Shown piece by piece: positions 30,650 through 37,430 of a stretch of DNA of 37,430 bases (position 1 is the first letter of the stretch; each line of letters starts with the position of its first letter). Source of the stretch: a virus. Where the stretch lies: IMG/VR virus record IMGVR_UViG_3300022934_000064, positions 1 through 37,430 of that record; one strand, given 5' to 3'. Both the position numbers and the translations under genes were made by a program. The notes beneath the pieces are model-generated. The model did no database searches, was not told the origin of the DNA, and saw nothing but the letters and a program-made list of their open reading frames with translations.

Positions 30650-30659
30650 CTAAAAAGAT

Positions 30660-30950
30660 ATGGCAGATAAAGAAATTTGGCACAAAGATTATAAGAACGA
30701 TAGAATCATTATCGAAAAGCAATGGGATAACAATCCACATTTAGATAGAGTAGATAAGATTAGAAAAAGTGGTTTAGGAGATGGTAAGGACTATAAGTTC
30801 GCAGGTTCTATTCCAGTTGGACTTCTAAAGCAAATATGTGATAAACTAGGTGTAAATTGGAACGATATAGATGCCAGAAAAGAAGTTATTAAAAAGATGA
30901 TGTTAAGTGGCGACTTTGACAAATTAAGAGTTTGGAAAGGTAAATTTTAA
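30660..30950 (+). CDS. Small virion-region protein (96 aa)
   Basis: A basic, charged protein starting MADKEIWHKDYKNDRIIIEK, then DGKDYKFAGSIPVGLLKQIC and a helical 'KEVIKKMMLSGDFDKLRVWK' end. I remember this small protein next to SU10-like capsid genes in marine phages. No ribosome site is clear; the hairpin just upstream may regulate it. Confidence 0.65.
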   Translation: MADKEIWHKDYKNDRIIIEKQWDNNPHLDRVDKIRKSGLGDGKDYKFAGSIPVGLLKQICDKLGVNWNDIDARKEVIKKMMLSGDFDKLRVWKGKF

Positions 30951-31069
30951 TGCCAGTATATAAAGTAGGCAATAAATACAAGATAGGCAAAAAAGGTAAA
31001 GCGATTTATAAGACTAAAGCATCCGCAAATAAAGCATATAAGGGATATTTAGCAAGTAAAAGGAAATAA
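30950..31069 (+). CDS. Small basic protein (39 aa)
   Basis: MPVYKVGNKYKIGKKGKAIY then KASANKAYKGYLASKRK, very rich in Lys and Tyr. Overlaps the previous stop as TAATG and ends before the first fibre gene. The repetitive basic sequence could bind DNA or coat protein; function unknown. Confidence 0.6.
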   Translation: MPVYKVGNKYKIGKKGKAIYKTKASANKAYKGYLASKRK

Positions 31070-31071
31070 TT

Positions 31072-31815
31072 ATGGCAGATACTACAACAACTAATTATTC
31101 ATTGACAAAACCAGAAGTCGGTGCATCTGCCGATACTTGGGGTACTAAACTAAATACAAATTTAGACACATTAGATACAACTATTAAATCAATATCTGAT
31201 GTATCAGATGCAGCACTACCTAAAGCAGGTGGTAGCGTAACTGGTGATATAACCACTACAGCAAATATTAATCTAGGTGATAACGACAAAGTACAGTTTG
31301 GTGCATCTAATGACCTACAGATTTATCACGATGGGACTAGTAGTTATATAAAAGATGCGGGTGCAGGATATTTATTAATTGATGGAAGTAACCAAATTCG
31401 TATTAGAACATCTGACGGAACAGAAGACCATATAATTTGTGTAACAGACGGTGGAGTAAGTTTTTACTACGACAACGATAAAAAACTAGAAACTACAGCA
31501 GATGGTGTAGATATAACTGGTACTGGTGCATTAAAACTACCAGTAGGTACAACAGCACAACAACCTTCATCACCAACAGCAGGTGATTTAAGATGGAACT
31601 CAGACGATACTTCAGCAGAGATTTATGATGGTTCTGCTTGGGGTTCAGTAGGTGGTGGCAATACAACCGATAAAGGTCTGTATGAACACGCACATACAAT
31701 TAGTGAAAATTACAGTATAACAAGTGGAAATAATGCAATAGGTGCAGGACCAATAACGATTGATACAGGTTACTCAGTAACAGTACCTAGCGGTAGTGTT
31801 TGGACAATAGTATAG
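31072..31815 (+). CDS. Tail-fibre protein
   Basis: A 247-residue protein. TTTTNYSLTKPEVGASADTW (residues 4-23) is a fibre N-terminal pattern attached to virions, then a beta-helix part with VQFGASNDLQIYHDGTSSYI, LKLPVGTTAQQPSSPTAGDL and a C-terminal strand set with GYSVTVPSGSVWTIV. The last part is duplicated in the gene at 35590. Probably a trimeric fibre that binds the cell surface. Confidence 0.8.
   Translation: MADTTTTNYSLTKPEVGASADTWGTKLNTNLDTLDTTIKSISDVSDAALPKAGGSVTGDITTTANINLGDNDKVQFGASNDLQIYHDGTSSYIKDAGAGYLLIDGSNQIRIRTSDGTEDHIICVTDGGVSFYYDNDKKLETTADGVDITGTGALKLPVGTTAQQPSSPTAGDLRWNSDDTSAEIYDGSAWGSVGGGNTTDKGLYEHAHTISENYSITSGNNAIGAGPITIDTGYSVTVPSGSVWTIV
31672..31814 (+). repeat. Tail-fibre 3'-end repeat, copy 1
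   Basis: 143 bp matching 36049-36191; I count 12 mismatches, mostly in the first half. It encodes the same C-terminal fibre domain (GLYEHAHTIS to SGSVWTIV). Shuffled fibre tips by recombination are the likely origin. Confidence 0.85.
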
Positions 31816-31824
31816 GAATAGATT

Positions 31825-32583
31825 ATGGCAGTAGTAATTAACGGAAACGGAACAGTAACTGGAGTTACAGCACAAGACGAACTTAATGTAGATTCTAATA
31901 CTCTTGTTGTAGATTCTACTAATGATAGAGTTGGTGTTGGTGCAGGTAGTCCTTCACATAAATTAAGTGTTAGCGGTGCAGGTAGTTCAGGTACATTAGG
32001 TCTTTATTCTACTGGAACATCTAACGAACTTAGAGTAGAACACGATGGTGGAAGTAATTGGGTTATAAATTCTGTATCTGCTAATGGTATAAGATTTAAA
32101 ACAAATAATGTAGAAGAAATGCGTATTTTATCTGGTGGGGGTATTACCTTCAACGGAGATACAGCAACAGCAAACGCACTAGATGATTATGAGGAAGGTA
32201 CGTTTACTCCAGATTTACAATTTAATACTGGTAATTCTGGAATGACCTATAGTAATAGAGCAGGATATTATACAAAAATAGGTAATGTAGTAACAATTTG
32301 GGGTTTTTGTGTATTATCAAATAAAGGTACAGTATCTGGTTCTGCAAATATAGCAAATCTACCTTTTACTCCTCATAATGCAGGTTCAAATCATATGTTT
32401 GGAACTTTCACAACTGCCAATGGTATGTCAAGTATGCCACAGACAAATAATTGGGTAATGCCTTATTATAGTGGAAGAATGTATTTTAGATACCAAACCT
32501 CTACTGGTGAAGGAAATATAACTAACTCACATTTTACAAATAGTTCTAATTTTGGATTTACTGCAACTTATAAAATAAATTAA
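31825..32583 (+). CDS. Tail-fibre protein with beta-helix
   Basis: A 252-residue protein beginning MAVVINGNGTVTGVTAQDEL, the same N-terminal type as the 36683 gene. It continues with TNDRVGVGAGSPSHKLSVSG (a fibre motif also in the 32881 gene) and EEGTFTPDLQFNTG, YSNRAGYYTKIGNVVTIWG. The last 100 residues form a jelly-roll-like tip. The virion location is tail fibre; the receptor is unknown. Confidence 0.75.
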   Translation: MAVVINGNGTVTGVTAQDELNVDSNTLVVDSTNDRVGVGAGSPSHKLSVSGAGSSGTLGLYSTGTSNELRVEHDGGSNWVINSVSANGIRFKTNNVEEMRILSGGGITFNGDTATANALDDYEEGTFTPDLQFNTGNSGMTYSNRAGYYTKIGNVVTIWGFCVLSNKGTVSGSANIANLPFTPHNAGSNHMFGTFTTANGMSSMPQTNNWVMPYYSGRMYFRYQTSTGEGNITNSHFTNSSNFGFTATYKIN

Positions 32584-32626
32584 TATCTAGTATGGATTTA
32601 CTAGACGGACAATAAAGGAGAATATA

Positions 32627-32881
32627 ATGGCATTAACAAAAGAAACAATCGAAGATAAAATTGAAATCGTAGGCGAGTACAAAGCAGTACAAGTTAGAAC
32701 TGCAACAGTAGTCAAAGAAGATGGCGTAGAGTTATCTAGGTCTTTTCATAGACACATTGTACAACCTACTGATGATATTACTGGTGAGTCTGCTGAAGTA
32801 CAAGCAATATGTAATGCAGTACATACACAAGAAATTAAAGACGCTTATCAAGCAATGTTGGATGCACAAGAGGAAGTCTAA
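32627..32881 (+). CDS. Small tail-associated protein (84 aa)
   Basis: MALTKETIEDKIEIVGEYKA, VQVRTATVVKEDGVELSRS and FHRHIVQPTDDITGESAEVQ are a pattern widely found among phage fibre genes, function not defined. AAGGAG before the start. It overlaps the next gene as TAATG, so it is expressed with the S74 fibre gene. Confidence 0.65.
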   Translation: MALTKETIEDKIEIVGEYKAVQVRTATVVKEDGVELSRSFHRHIVQPTDDITGESAEVQAICNAVHTQEIKDAYQAMLDAQEEV

Positions 32882-33909
32882 TGTCAAAGGTTAAGATTGA
32901 AGGCAATGCAAGTGGTACTGGTACTTTAACCATATCAGCACCTAATACAAATACAGATAGAAGTCTAACGCTACCAGATACAGCAGGTGAAGTATTAGTT
33001 ACAGATGGTACTATTACTATTGACGATACTAATGATAGAGTTGGTATTGGTACGAGTAGTCCTGATAATAAATTACACATTTTTAACGCAGATTCAGGTG
33101 GAAGTTCTTTTACTGATACTTATCTTACTATAGAAAATAGCGGTAATACTCGTTTACAAATGCTATCTGGCACATCTAGTAGTTGTGAAATCCTTATGGG
33201 AGATAGTGGTTCAAATAGACAAGGAAGGATTCAATACGACAATTCATCAGATGCTTTAATATTGCAAACTACAAACGCAGAACGAATGCGTCTAGACTCC
33301 AATGGTAACTTGTTGGTGGGTACTAATAGTCAAGTAAGTGGTGAAACAATTTCTATTCTGAAACCAGGGGCTAATAGTGCGGCTATATTAAGTAAACCTT
33401 CATCAAACACGGCTTATTATGCCTATGTAATAAGAAATTACAGTAACGCTACTGTTGGCTCTATTTACACCAACGGCAGCACAACAGCCTTCAACACCTC
33501 ATCAGACTACCGCCTCAAAGAAAATGTAGTTGATATGACTGGTGCTATTGATAGAGTCAAAGCATTACAACCAAAAAGATTTAACTTTATTGCAGATGCA
33601 GATACAACTGTAGATGGTTTCTTAGCACACGAAGTATCTGATGTTATTCCAGAAGCAATCTCTGGTGAAAAAGATGCTACTAGAGAAGAAGAATATGAAG
33701 TAACACCTGCTGTATTAGATGATGATGGTAATGTAGTTACAGAAGCAGTAATGGGAACTAGAACTGTTCCTGACTATCAAGGCATTGACCAATCTAAATT
33801 AGTGCCATTATTAACTGGTGCATTACAAGAAGCAATCGCTAAGATTGAAGCACTAGAAACTACAGTAGCAGATTTGACTACAAGAATTGAAGCATTGGAG
33901 AACGCATAA
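32881..33909 (+). CDS. Tail-fibre/spike protein with Peptidase_S74 chaperone
   Basis: A 342-residue protein. The N-terminal half has TNDRVGIGTSSPDNKLHIF-type repeats and AERMRLDSNGNLLVGT. From about residue 207 the intramolecular chaperone SSDYRLKENVVDMTGAIDRV, KRFNFIADADTTVDGFLAHE and DYQGIDQSKLVPLLTGALQE with a C-terminal coiled coil is Peptidase_S74. It folds the trimeric fibre and then cuts itself off at the Ser before Asp. The bases just before the cleavage point are richer in G+C than the rest. Confidence 0.93.
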   Translation: MSKVKIEGNASGTGTLTISAPNTNTDRSLTLPDTAGEVLVTDGTITIDDTNDRVGIGTSSPDNKLHIFNADSGGSSFTDTYLTIENSGNTRLQMLSGTSSSCEILMGDSGSNRQGRIQYDNSSDALILQTTNAERMRLDSNGNLLVGTNSQVSGETISILKPGANSAAILSKPSSNTAYYAYVIRNYSNATVGSIYTNGSTTAFNTSSDYRLKENVVDMTGAIDRVKALQPKRFNFIADADTTVDGFLAHEVSDVIPEAISGEKDATREEEYEVTPAVLDDDGNVVTEAVMGTRTVPDYQGIDQSKLVPLLTGALQEAIAKIEALETTVADLTTRIEALENA

Positions 33910-35222
33910 TGAGTAAGTTAAAAGTCTCAGCAATACACGACCCAGATAACGATAACGAAGCACTCACTATTGATACTTCTGGTAATGTATCTTTTAGTGG
34001 AACTGAATCACTTAAATTACCAGTAGGTACTACTGCACAAAGACCAAGCAGTCCTTCAATTGGTTATACTAGAATGAATTCAACTACTGGTTCTATTGAG
34101 TTTTATGATGGAACAGCATGGCTTACAACAAACTTGATTCCTACAGTTGATTCTGTTTCTGGAAACATTTATGCTGGTGCAGCATCTGATTTGACACTTT
34201 CATTATCGAATGCATCGGATACTGTTAGTGTACTGTTTAAGGAATCTGGTTCAACAATTGCAACAGTTACTGGTGTTTCAGTATCATCTGGTTCTGCAAC
34301 TGTAACTGTTCCTAGTGCTGTTTATGGACAGACTGTCGGAGACACTATTACTATTCATGTATCTAATTCTGATGGAACACCTTCTTCTAATTCACAATCT
34401 AAAACAGTTATGTCACTTCCTACTGGTGGAACAATCACAACTTCTGGCGGTTATCGTTATCATGCCTTTACTTCATCTGGAACATTCACAGTTCCATCTG
34501 GATTTAGTGCCACGGCAGAATATTTAATTGTTGCAGGCGGTGGCGGTGGTGGTGGACAAAACGGCGGCGGTATGGGCGGCGGTGGCGGCGGTGGAGTTCT
34601 TAACTCTACTACCTCAATCTCTGCAAACTCATACAGTATTACTGTCGGTGCTGGTGGTTCAGGTGGTAATGATGCAAATAGAGGTGGAACAAGTTCTGCA
34701 CTTTCAATAAGTGCTACTGGCGGTGGTGGTGGAATGTCCAGAAATGGTTATTCATCTAGCAGACACGATGGTGGTTCTGGTGGTGGTGGTTCAGAATATC
34801 CTTCTCCCTCAACTGTTGGACAAGGAACTACTGGACAAGGTAACAATGGCGGTCAAGGTATTGCTAATACCACTGGTGGCGGTGGTGGCGGAAAAGGTTC
34901 TGTCGGTGGTAATGGTGGTGGTTCTAATGGTGGTCATGGCGGTTCTGGTTCATATTTTGCTAACTTTTCCTCTTTTGGTAAGAGTGGTTATGTAGGCGGT
35001 GGCGCAGGCGGATGCAAAAACTATGCTGCGGGAGGTAATGGTGGCGCAGGCGGTGGTGGTATTGGCGGTGCTGGTTATCAAGGTTCTAATGGTTCATCAA
35101 CTACATATAGTTCTACAACAATAAATGGACAAACAAACACTGGTGGTGGTGGTGGTGGTAATTACTCCAGTTCCCCAGGCAATGGCGGTTCTGGTGTCGT
35201 TGTTATTAGGTATGCACTTTAG
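33909..35222 (+). CDS. Glycine-rich tail-fibre adhesin
   Basis: A 437-residue protein. The start (MSKLKVSAIHDPDNDNEALT) and LKLPVGTTAQRPSSPSIGYT copy motifs from neighbouring fibres. The middle has two beta domains. From about residue 195 a glycine-rich domain runs to the end (YLIVAGGGGGGGQNGGG, GGGGMSRNG, GGAGGCKNYAAGGNGG, SGVVVIRYAL) as in PPII-sandwich adhesins (Gly_rich). Such domains bind host surface receptors. This is the best candidate for receptor-binding protein. Confidence 0.8.
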   Translation: MSKLKVSAIHDPDNDNEALTIDTSGNVSFSGTESLKLPVGTTAQRPSSPSIGYTRMNSTTGSIEFYDGTAWLTTNLIPTVDSVSGNIYAGAASDLTLSLSNASDTVSVLFKESGSTIATVTGVSVSSGSATVTVPSAVYGQTVGDTITIHVSNSDGTPSSNSQSKTVMSLPTGGTITTSGGYRYHAFTSSGTFTVPSGFSATAEYLIVAGGGGGGGQNGGGMGGGGGGGVLNSTTSISANSYSITVGAGGSGGNDANRGGTSSALSISATGGGGGMSRNGYSSSRHDGGSGGGGSEYPSPSTVGQGTTGQGNNGGQGIANTTGGGGGGKGSVGGNGGGSNGGHGGSGSYFANFSSFGKSGYVGGGAGGCKNYAAGGNGGAGGGGIGGAGYQGSNGSSTTYSSTTINGQTNTGGGGGGNYSSSPGNGGSGVVVIRYAL

Positions 35223-35235
35223 GGAGATTATGTAA

Positions 35236-35586
35236 ATGGGACATTACGCAAAAGTAGAAAATAATATAGTTACCAATGTCATTGTAGCAGATGAAGAATT
35301 TTTTGACACATTTATAGATACCTCTCCAGGCAATTGGATTCAAACTTCATATAATACAAAAGGTGGAGTTCATTTGAATGGTGGAACTCCACTAAGAAAG
35401 AACTTTGCTGGTATTGGATACACCTATGACTCTGAAAAAGACGCATTCATTCCACCTCAACCTTACGCTAGTTGGACATTGAATGACGACACTTGTCTAT
35501 GGGAATCTCCAGTAGCAATGCCTGATGATGGTGAAATATACAAATGGAATGAAGAAACAACAACTTGGGATTTAGTAACGGAGTAA
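35236..35586 (+). CDS. Small tail-fibre-associated protein (116 aa)
   Basis: MGHYAKVENNIVTNVIVADE with FIDTSPGNWIQTSYNTKGGV, then YASWTLNDDTCLWESPVAMP. This common phage fibre-linked protein has an N-terminal small beta domain and a Trp-rich C-terminus. Bases 35447-35573 match 1-127. In the closed-circle reading this gene ends at 152 instead of 35586, changing the last residues from TE to TLPDAE. Confidence 0.75.
   Translation: MGHYAKVENNIVTNVIVADEEFFDTFIDTSPGNWIQTSYNTKGGVHLNGGTPLRKNFAGIGYTYDSEKDAFIPPQPYASWTLNDDTCLWESPVAMPDDGEIYKWNEETTTWDLVTE
35447..35573. repeat. 127-bp exact repeat, copy 2
   Basis: Identical to 1-127, with divergence at 35574 (A instead of G). Lies inside the tail-fibre-associated gene. 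It marks the junction where the main genome and the variable tail-fibre region separate. Confidence 0.9.
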
Positions 35587-35589
35587 ATT

Positions 35590-36192
35590 ATGGCAGGATA
35601 TATAGGAAATACTCCAATACCAGAAGCTACGCAGACTAGAGATAACTTTACTGCAACCTCTGGTCAAACTACCTTTGCAACATCTGGGTATACTCCTGGG
35701 TATCTTGATGTATATCTTAATGGTGTTCACTTAGAACCCTCGGATTACACAGCAACAAATGGTAGTGATGTAGTATTAAACACAGGGGCTACTACAGGGG
35801 ATAACTTAACAGTAGTAGCTTGGACAACATTTAACGTAACAACTATTTATGCAAATGATTTAGTTGATGTTGATACAAGTGGAATTACAAATGGTCAAAC
35901 ATTATTGTATAATTCAACATCTAGTCAATTTGAAGCAGGTGATGTAGATGCACTACCTTCACAAACAGGTGAATCTGGTAACTATTTAACTACTGATGGT
36001 TCTACAGCATCTTGGGCAGCTTTAGATACAGATGCTAATACAACTACAAAAGGTTTGTATGAACACGCACATACAATTAGTGCTAACTACACAATTACAA
36101 GTGGTAATAATGCAATGAGTGCAGGACCAGTAACGATTGATACAGGTTACTCAGTAACAGTACCTAGCGGTAGCGTTTGGACAATAGTATAA
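35590..36192 (+). CDS. Tail-fibre protein with duplicated tip
   Basis: A 200-residue protein. N-terminus: MAGYIGNTPIPEATQTRDNF then GYTPGYLDVYLNGVHLEPSD, a fibre attachment pattern. The centre is LYNSTSSQFEAGDVDALPSQ and the C-terminal 48 residues repeat the tip of the 31072 gene (GLYEHAHTIS to SGSVWTIV). The stop overlaps the GIY-YIG gene's start (TAATG). Exchange between fibre genes is likely. Confidence 0.75.
   Translation: MAGYIGNTPIPEATQTRDNFTATSGQTTFATSGYTPGYLDVYLNGVHLEPSDYTATNGSDVVLNTGATTGDNLTVVAWTTFNVTTIYANDLVDVDTSGITNGQTLLYNSTSSQFEAGDVDALPSQTGESGNYLTTDGSTASWAALDTDANTTTKGLYEHAHTISANYTITSGNNAMSAGPVTIDTGYSVTVPSGSVWTIV
36049..36191 (+). repeat. Tail-fibre 3'-end repeat, copy 2
   Basis: The match to 31672-31814; the last roughly 55 bases are almost identical. 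In copy 1 the next gene begins MAVVINGNGTVTG; after copy 2 the equivalent gene (MAITINGSGTITG at 36683) is separated by the homing-endonuclease gene. Confidence 0.85.
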
Positions 36193-36620
36193 TGAAAACA
36201 TACGGAGCATACCTTCATTGTAAACCAGACGGAACTCCATTCTATGTAGGCAAGGGTGATGTTAAGCGTATGAGAGATTTATATACAGGTAGAAACAAAC
36301 ATCATAAACATATTACTAAAAAGTATGGTAATGCAAATATACTTAAAGGTTTTATGGAATGTTCTTCAGAAGAAATTGCTTTTGATTTAGAGATAGGTTT
36401 AATTAAATGTCTTAAAAGAATGCACGTAAAACTAGCCAACTATACAGATGGTGGTGATGTTGGTGCTAAAGGTTATAGACATACAGGAGAATCTAAAGAA
36501 AAAAATAGACAAGCAAAATTAGGTAAAAAGTTTTCAGAAGAAACTAAAAATAAAATGTCATTAGCAAAATTAAACAAACCCCAACCTAATATTAAAGGTC
36601 GTGTTTGGGTAAATAACTGA
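36192..36620 (+). CDS. GIY-YIG homing endonuclease with NUMOD3-like C-terminus
   Basis: Starts at 36192 in TAATG overlap. 142 residues: YGAYLH (4-9) and FYVGKG (17-22) are the GIY and YIG elements, followed by the Arg of KRMRDL (26) and the EEIAFDLEIGLIK helix. The C-terminal GYRHTGESKEKNRQAKLGKK and FSEETKNKMSLAKLNK is the NUMOD3 DNA-binding repeat type. The product ends WVNN at TGA 36618-36620, but frame and sequence continue past it (GVETK-like), so the C-terminus appears cut by a nonsense mutation. Selfish mobile gene between fibre genes. Confidence 0.85.
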   Translation: MKTYGAYLHCKPDGTPFYVGKGDVKRMRDLYTGRNKHHKHITKKYGNANILKGFMECSSEEIAFDLEIGLIKCLKRMHVKLANYTDGGDVGAKGYRHTGESKEKNRQAKLGKKFSEETKNKMSLAKLNKPQPNIKGRVWVNN

Positions 36621-36692
36621 GTAGAAACTAAAATGGTTTATAAAGATAATATCCCAGATGGATTTAAGTTAGGGAGAAAGATATGGCTATAA
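36621..36692 (+). pseudogene. Lost C-terminal tail of the homing endonuclease
   Basis: In frame after the TGA at 36618: VETKMVYKDNIPDGFKLGRK, then IWL and TAA. This resembles the usual end of such endonucleases, in which W-x-N-N-G-V-x-x-K is followed by a P-x-G-[FWY] motif. One base change (GGA to TGA) would account for the stop. It overlaps the start of the fibre gene at 36683. Confidence 0.6.
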
Positions 36693-37246
36693 CGATAAAT
36701 GGTTCAGGAACAATAACTGGTGTATCAGCAGGTGGATTGCCAGATGGTTCAGTAACAGCAGATGACTTAGCGACATCACTAGACCTAACTGGTAAGACTG
36801 TAACTCTACCTAGTGGTACTGGTGGTAAAGTATTACAAGTTGTTCAAAACTCATATAACACAGACACACAAAACACTACTACAAGTAGTGCTGATACTGG
36901 TCTATCAGCGACAATAACACCATCATCAACCTCAAGTAAAATACTAGTAAATGTTAGTCAATTAATTGGTGGTGGATGTGGAAGTTCAAATAATTTAGTA
37001 GTTTATTTATCAATATGGAGAGGTGGAACAGAGGTTAAAGAATTTACTGGTTCTAGAAGTGATAATGTTAGTGCTTTATTTGTTTCATATAATAATTCAT
37101 TTATATACTTAGATTCACCATCTACTACTTCTGCAACTACATATAAAACTACTTTTAGATTAGATACTTCTGGAGATGGTAGATATGCAAAAGCACAATG
37201 GGCAAATAATTGGTCATTTATTACATTAATGGAGATAGCAGGATGA
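36683..37246 (+). CDS. Tail-fibre protein (187 aa)
   Basis: MAITINGSGTITGVSAGGLP, then LTGKTVTLPSGTGGKVLQVV and a beta-sandwich tip (ITPSSTSSKILVNVSQLIGG to the end AQWANNWSFITLMEIAG). It is a typical fibre with a compact tip domain. GGGAGAAAG precedes the start. The N-terminus is a paralogue of the 31825 gene. Four-base overlap with the last gene. Confidence 0.75.
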   Translation: MAITINGSGTITGVSAGGLPDGSVTADDLATSLDLTGKTVTLPSGTGGKVLQVVQNSYNTDTQNTTTSSADTGLSATITPSSTSSKILVNVSQLIGGGCGSSNNLVVYLSIWRGGTEVKEFTGSRSDNVSALFVSYNNSFIYLDSPSTTSATTYKTTFRLDTSGDGRYAKAQWANNWSFITLMEIAG

Positions 37247-37430
37247 TTACAAAAGGACAAGCAATACTATCTCTAATACCTGACGCACTATTTATTTTAC
37301 GAGGTGATGAATTAGAGTGGTTAGATACAGAACATACTAAACCCACAGAAGCAGAAATTATTGCAGAACAAACAAGATTACAATACACAGAAGATAGACA
37401 ATACCCTAGCATTCAAGATCAACTAGATAT
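37243..37430 (+). CDS. Small tail-fibre-associated protein, 3' end missing
   Basis: 62 residues from the ATG at 37243 (MITKGQAILSLIPDALFILR, then EAEIIAEQTRLQYTEDRQYP and SIQDQLDI) are open to the window end. The pattern 'A-x-x-x-L-x-P then E-x-E-W... E-I' and QYPSIQDQLD is common at the end of phage fibre modules. The C-terminus is cut; further genes must follow unless this is the end of a branch. Confidence 0.75.
   Translation, partial: MITKGQAILSLIPDALFILRGDELEWLDTEHTKPTEAEIIAEQTRLQYTEDRQYPSIQDQLD

Noticed and set aside
34315-34995. Long open frames in the glycine-rich adhesin gene
   Set aside because: GGT/GGC-rich repeats avoid stops in other frames; the sense frame has clear fibre motifs.
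34530-35190. CRISPR-like or tandem DNA repeat in the glycine-rich region
   Set aside because: The repetition is of Gly codons without regular unit length or spacers.

Overview
The window is nearly all of a tailed-bacteriophage genome, apparently assembled from environmental DNA. G+C is low (roughly a third), and genes are tightly packed with many TAATG, ATGA and GTGA stop-start overlaps. Shine-Dalgarno sites are AGGAG-like and the promoters are TATAAT/TTTACT-like sigma70 promoters, which points to a Gram-negative, AT-rich host. Several protein families resemble ones I remember from marine phages, so a marine proteobacterium is the likely host; this is inference. All genes lie on the plus strand except one two-gene minus-strand unit. 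The P22-like long portal, connector, propeller-type tail protein and several large ejection-type proteins suggest a short-tailed (podovirus-like) virion. I recognise no integrase, DNA polymerase, RNA polymerase or endolysin.

Layout. 1-4717: end of a tail-fibre gene, then a holin candidate and a run of small secreted or membrane proteins, including a pilin-like protein, a small one-domain chaperone-like protein and coiled-coil membrane proteins. 4715-5073: non-coding control region with a nested inverted-repeat element, palindromes, a terminator and a strong promoter. 5074-12225: early region with small unknown proteins, a papain-like cysteine-protease candidate, a VRR-NUC nuclease, an XRE regulator, replication-initiation-like proteins, DUF1367, a Ref-like HNH nuclease, a winged-helix protein and an Erf-like annealing protein. 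Four near-identical promoters drive this region. 12226-14118: a small protein with an SSB-like tail, a ParB-like protein and a TAGT-like glycosyltransferase. 14108-30598: packaging and virion genes in the order small terminase, large terminase, connector, tail and ejection proteins, portal, scaffold, major capsid protein. 30660-37430: tail-fibre module with Peptidase_S74 chaperone, glycine-rich adhesin and a GIY-YIG homing endonuclease; the last gene is cut by the window end.

The first 127 bases are identical to 35447-35573. Joining the genome at this repeat gives a closed circle of 35,446 bp, in which the tail-fibre gene at 35236 continues into the lysis/secretion cassette at base 128. The segment 35574-37430 would then be an alternative branch (a strain-variable tail-fibre and homing-endonuclease insertion) or an incomplete continuation. 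This explains why both ends of the window fall inside tail genes.

How the parts work together: repeated early promoters and a small XRE regulator with candidate TAAACTA/TAGTTTA operators would time the early genes. The DUF6291-like protein and its overlapping partner would recruit the host replisome. Erf-like, SSB-tail, Ref-like and VRR-NUC proteins would handle recombination. The ParB-like and glycosyltransferase pair may modify DNA before packaging. The virion genes follow, and the membrane/secreted cassette would act late at the cell envelope.
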